From Woeseiaceae bacterium (GTDB lineage: Bacteria; Pseudomonadota; Gammaproteobacteria; Steroidobacterales; Woeseiaceae): a stretch of 64,000 bases of DNA. The stretch lies in contig JAJFKS010000005.1 of assembly GCA_021773115.1 (NCBI GenBank), forward strand, positions 124,001-188,000, read 5' to 3'. Both the position numbers and the translations under genes were made by a program. The notes under the pieces were generated by a model, which saw only the letters and a program-made list of their open reading frames with translations, was not told where the DNA came from and did not search any database. Shown here one piece after another: positions 61,369 through 64,000 of this stretch (position 1 is its first letter; each line of letters starts with the position of its first letter).

Positions 61369-63225
61369 ATGGACTCGCTGCCAATGCTAAGCACTGAAAT
61401 GGCGGTCGTCATGGGGATCATCGTCATCGCGGTGTTTCTCTTTGCTACCGACCTGCTGCGCGTCGACGTCGCAGCGCTTTTCATAATGACGCTGCTCGGC
61501 TTACTGATACTCGTCCCTGGCCTTGATCACTTGCTGGAGCCGGACGTGCTGTTCTCAGGTTTCGCAAGCAATGCCGTCGTCTCGATCATCGCGGTGATGA
61601 TTCTCGGTGGCGGGCTCGACAAAACAGGGGTCATGGATCGAGTCGCCGCTGCAATCCTGCGCTATGGCGGCAAGGCCGAACATCAGTTATTGACGATGAT
61701 CGCCGGCACAGCGGCGATCGTATCGTCGTTCATGCAAAACGTTGGTGCCGCCGCACTTTACCTGCCAGTCGTGTCACGTGTTTCCGCGCGCACGGGTATC
61801 CCGATGGGGCGACTGGTCATGCCCATGGGATTTTGCGCCATTTTGGGCGGCACCATGACGATGGTGGCATCCAGCCCGCTCATCATGCTGAATGACCTGC
61901 TCAGCAATGCCAATGAACGACTACCGGCGGACCGTGCCATGGAGCCGTTCGAACTGTTTTCAGTCACGCCGATCGGTGTCGCGCTGGTCGCGTCCGGACT
62001 GATCTTCTTCTTGCTACTTGGCAAACGAGTATTGCCCAGGTCCAGTGCTGGCAATCCAACACGCGGTACTGGCACCGTGAGGTATATGCGCCGGCTGTGG
62101 GGCGTTAATGCGGCCGTTCGCGAGGTGGACGTGCCCGAGACCAGTCCCCTGGTCGGCATGAAAATCGTTGACGTCCAGCTTGAGCATGATGTGCGAATTG
62201 TTGCCTCACGATACGCCGGGAAAGTTCTCATTGGCCCGCCGGTTGATGCGCCGATCGCGGCACCGGCAACCCTGGCAATTATTGCACAGCCGAACAAACT
62301 GAAAGCCTTTGTCGCCGCAGGAAATCTGACACTCAAAAAGAAACTGGTAGAGTTTCGGCATACGCTGGCACGCTCAATTGCGGGCGTTGCTGAAGTGCTG
62401 GTTCCACCAAACTCGCGCCTGATTGGCCGGTCGGCGAAAGACCTGCATTTTCGACTGACCTACGGGCTCAGTTTGCTGTCAATTTTCCGTGGTGGGGAGG
62501 CGATCACGGATAAAGTCGCTGCTGTTCCGATCCAGGCGGGCGACATGTTGATTTGTCACACGCGATGGGAATACCTCACATTGCTCACGAAAGACCGCGA
62601 TTTCGTCGTCGTTACGACCGACTATCCCCGCGAAGCGCGCGAGCCCTATCACGTCATACTGGCGCTAAGTTTTTTCTGTCTTTCAATCGGCCTGATCGTT
62701 TTCACAAATATTGCCTTGCCGGTCGCCTTGATGACCGGCGCGGTCGGCATGATCATCTTTGGCGTACTTTCAATGGACGACGCCTACAAGACCATCAGCT
62801 GGAAAACCGTATTCCTGCTGGCGGGATTATTGCCACTGGGTATGGCGGTCGAAACATCGGGTACCGCGAATTACGTTGTCCAGCATTTGCTGGCAAGTGT
62901 TGGCGACGTGCCGACATGGGTGTTGCAGACAATGGTCGCATTGCTCGCCAGCATTTTTACACTGGTAGTTTCGAACGTTGGCGCAACGGTTTTGCTGGTG
63001 CCCTTCGCAATCAATCTCGCCTTGGCCATCGGTGCTGACCCTGCGATGTTTGCGCTGACGGTTGCGATTTCGACGTCGAACTCTTTTCTGATCCCAACGC
63101 ACCAGGTGAATGCCCTGATCATGGGCCCCGGTGATTACAAGGTGTCAGACTTTTTACGCGTCGGGGGCATGATGACGATCGTGTTTTTCGTTGTATCGCT
63201 GGTCATGCTGAACCTGGTCTTTTGA
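61369..63225 (+). CDS. SLC13/DASS-type transporter with two TrkA-C domains
   Basis: A 618-residue permease of the ArsB/NhaD-like superfamily. N-terminal helices with MILGGGLDKTGVMDRVA and SSFMQNVGAAALYLPVV, then two soluble RCK_C domains (about 240-320 and 340-420; VPETSPLVGMKIVDVQLEHDV, VPPNSRLIGRSAKDLHF), then further helices ending SNVGATVLLVPFAINLAL and SNSFLIPTHQVNALIMGPG. Such proteins carry sulfate, dicarboxylates or other anions with sodium. The substrate is not determined. It starts 36 nt after the kinase gene and may be independent of it. Confidence 0.9.
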   Translation: MDSLPMLSTEMAVVMGIIVIAVFLFATDLLRVDVAALFIMTLLGLLILVPGLDHLLEPDVLFSGFASNAVVSIIAVMILGGGLDKTGVMDRVAAAILRYGGKAEHQLLTMIAGTAAIVSSFMQNVGAAALYLPVVSRVSARTGIPMGRLVMPMGFCAILGGTMTMVASSPLIMLNDLLSNANERLPADRAMEPFELFSVTPIGVALVASGLIFFLLLGKRVLPRSSAGNPTRGTGTVRYMRRLWGVNAAVREVDVPETSPLVGMKIVDVQLEHDVRIVASRYAGKVLIGPPVDAPIAAPATLAIIAQPNKLKAFVAAGNLTLKKKLVEFRHTLARSIAGVAEVLVPPNSRLIGRSAKDLHFRLTYGLSLLSIFRGGEAITDKVAAVPIQAGDMLICHTRWEYLTLLTKDRDFVVVTTDYPREAREPYHVILALSFFCLSIGLIVFTNIALPVALMTGAVGMIIFGVLSMDDAYKTISWKTVFLLAGLLPLGMAVETSGTANYVVQHLLASVGDVPTWVLQTMVALLASIFTLVVSNVGATVLLVPFAINLALAIGADPAMFALTVAISTSNSFLIPTHQVNALIMGPGDYKVSDFLRVGGMMTIVFFVVSLVMLNLVF

Positions 63226-63311
63226 GGTGCGGCTGGCAGCAGCGCAATCACAGCTATGATCAGTACGGCGGGCGCCACCGGTCCGTCGTCAAGCGAATAA
63301 ATTCCCAGCAT

Positions 63312-64000
63312 TCAGTCACAATGACTGTTCGGCTTTGTCGCAGTCACGGCAATATGGAAAGGGTGAAAATGCTCGACTGCCGCTATTTCCAGGCCCATAT
63401 GATTGCTGATTTCAACCGCCAGATCCGTGTCAAACACGTGGTGGTGAAGGCAGCGGTTCTCGATATTGTGCAGGGATCGCTGCCGGAACTCCTCCGTATC
63501 CCCAACACCTGGCGAGCGCTGAAAATCATGCAGTTCCAGCACCTCCTCAAGATGGGTCATGTCGTCTTCACCCATGTCGGCGTCAAAATCCTCGAGCAGA
63601 TGACTGAGCGTTGTAACCGGCCGACGATGGTCAAATGTTCGTGCTTTGTCGGGGAAGATCAGCACCATCATTCCCCCTGGCTTGAGTACACGAATCCATT
63701 CGGCGAGGCCGCGCAAAGGATTCGCAAGATGCTCAATGCAGTGTGAAGAAATAAGGAAATCATAAGTAGCTGAGGCGATGTTGTGCAGATCACTGGCTTC
63801 CGCGACGTACTGACGGCCTGCTTCCTTGTCCCTGTTGAACTTAAAGGTGCGGCCTACTTCAATCGAACTCTCCCAAACCGTTGCCGACCCAAAATTACAA
63901 TTATCGATTTGCATTGCGTCTGCATAAACGGGAATACAGCCTCTGCTGCCGAAGATTCGGCTGGGACCACCAATCTCCAGGCCAATGCCGGATTGAATCA
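63312..64000 (-). CDS. SAM-dependent methyltransferase (Methyltransf_11 type), 5' truncated by window edge
   Basis: The reading frame stays open from the first internal ATG at 63914 to the edge; the edge segment gives GLEIGGPSRIFGS, the nucleotide-binding motif I, so the gene continues beyond the window and the ATG is not its start. Later motifs are FLISSHCIEHLANP and RVLKPGGMMVLIFPD (motif post-III), then a helical C-terminus. Members of this group often sit in polysaccharide or O-antigen gene sets. It converges with the SLC13-type gene across 86 bp; its 3' end carries the small dyad CAGTCA-CAA-TGACTG (63313-63327). Confidence 0.85.
   Translation of the reverse strand, partial: IQSGIGLEIGGPSRIFGSRGCIPVYADAMQIDNCNFGSATVWESSIEVGRTFKFNRDKEAGRQYVAEASDLHNIASATYDFLISSHCIEHLANPLRGLAEWIRVLKPGGMMVLIFPDKARTFDHRRPVTTLSHLLEDFDADMGEDDMTHLEEVLELHDFQRSPGVGDTEEFRQRSLHNIENRCLHHHVFDTDLAVEISNHMGLEIAAVEHFHPFHIAVTATKPNSHCD

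Noticed and set aside
63313..63327. CAGTCA-CAA-TGACTG dyad as terminator of the methyltransferase gene
   Set aside because: The stem is only 6 bp, overlaps the stop codon and lacks a T-run, so it is noted but not called a terminator.

Overview
The window is a compact, moderately GC-rich bacterial chromosome segment with 46 supported protein genes, one gene relic and no rRNA, tRNA, CRISPR array or insertion sequence that I can recognise. TonB-dependent receptors with a carboxypeptidase-regulatory-like plug extension, lipoprotein hydrolases, AmpG-, SSS- and NhaC-type carriers and a MacAB-like exporter point to a Gram-negative heterotroph, most likely a gammaproteobacterium. The content would suit a marine or sediment lineage such as Woeseiales, but that is an inference.

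Layout. 484-4396: an Oar-like TonB-dependent receptor and a HAD phosphatase. 4529-8570: a leftward group (serine hydrolase, MFS carrier, a SnoaL-like protein with a broken 5' end) divergent from a TetR regulator, with a twin-repeat operator candidate between them. 8762-12837: an acyltransferase-3/SGNH protein, then a leftward rimK group containing a spermidine-synthase-like protein and a 44-codon relic of 6-phosphogluconate dehydrogenase. 12838-13742 has no recognisable gene. 13743-19283: a PAS/GAF/GGDEF/EAL phosphodiesterase, a NagX-like membrane acyltransferase and an exported M20 peptidase.

19270-54833 is the heart of the window. It holds nearly every enzyme needed to take peptidoglycan fragments apart. 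Peptide side: two LD-carboxypeptidases (one with a Tat-like signal, one cytoplasmic), an AmiD-like lipoprotein amidase, an L-Ala-D/L-Glu-type epimerase, a YkfC-like NlpC/P60 endopeptidase, a DgcN-like D-glutamate N-acetyltransferase, alanine racemase and diaminopimelate decarboxylase. Sugar side: NamZ exo-muramidase, a MurK-like kinase, MurQ etherase, a D-lactate-dehydrogenase-like flavoprotein for the lactate that MurQ releases, and MurA. Uptake: a TonB-dependent receptor plus SSS, NhaC-type and AmpG-like carriers. An RpiR/MurR-type regulator sits in the same region. A sulfotransferase/phosphodiesterase/Oxa1-like/sulfatase-TPR cassette (31117-37338) lies between dgcN and the epimerase operon.

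54867-61332 encodes a MacAB-like ABC system (permease, ATPase, adaptor) divergent from a response regulator/histidine kinase pair. 61369-63225 is an SLC13-type carrier with TrkA-C domains. A methyltransferase gene runs off the right edge.

The leading interpretation is a dispersed peptidoglycan salvage or cell-wall-feeding locus in which each breakdown product (D-Ala, D-Glu, meso-DAP, MurNAc, D-lactate) has its own enzyme in the window. The gene identities come from motifs read in the translations. The system-level role is inferred from co-location.
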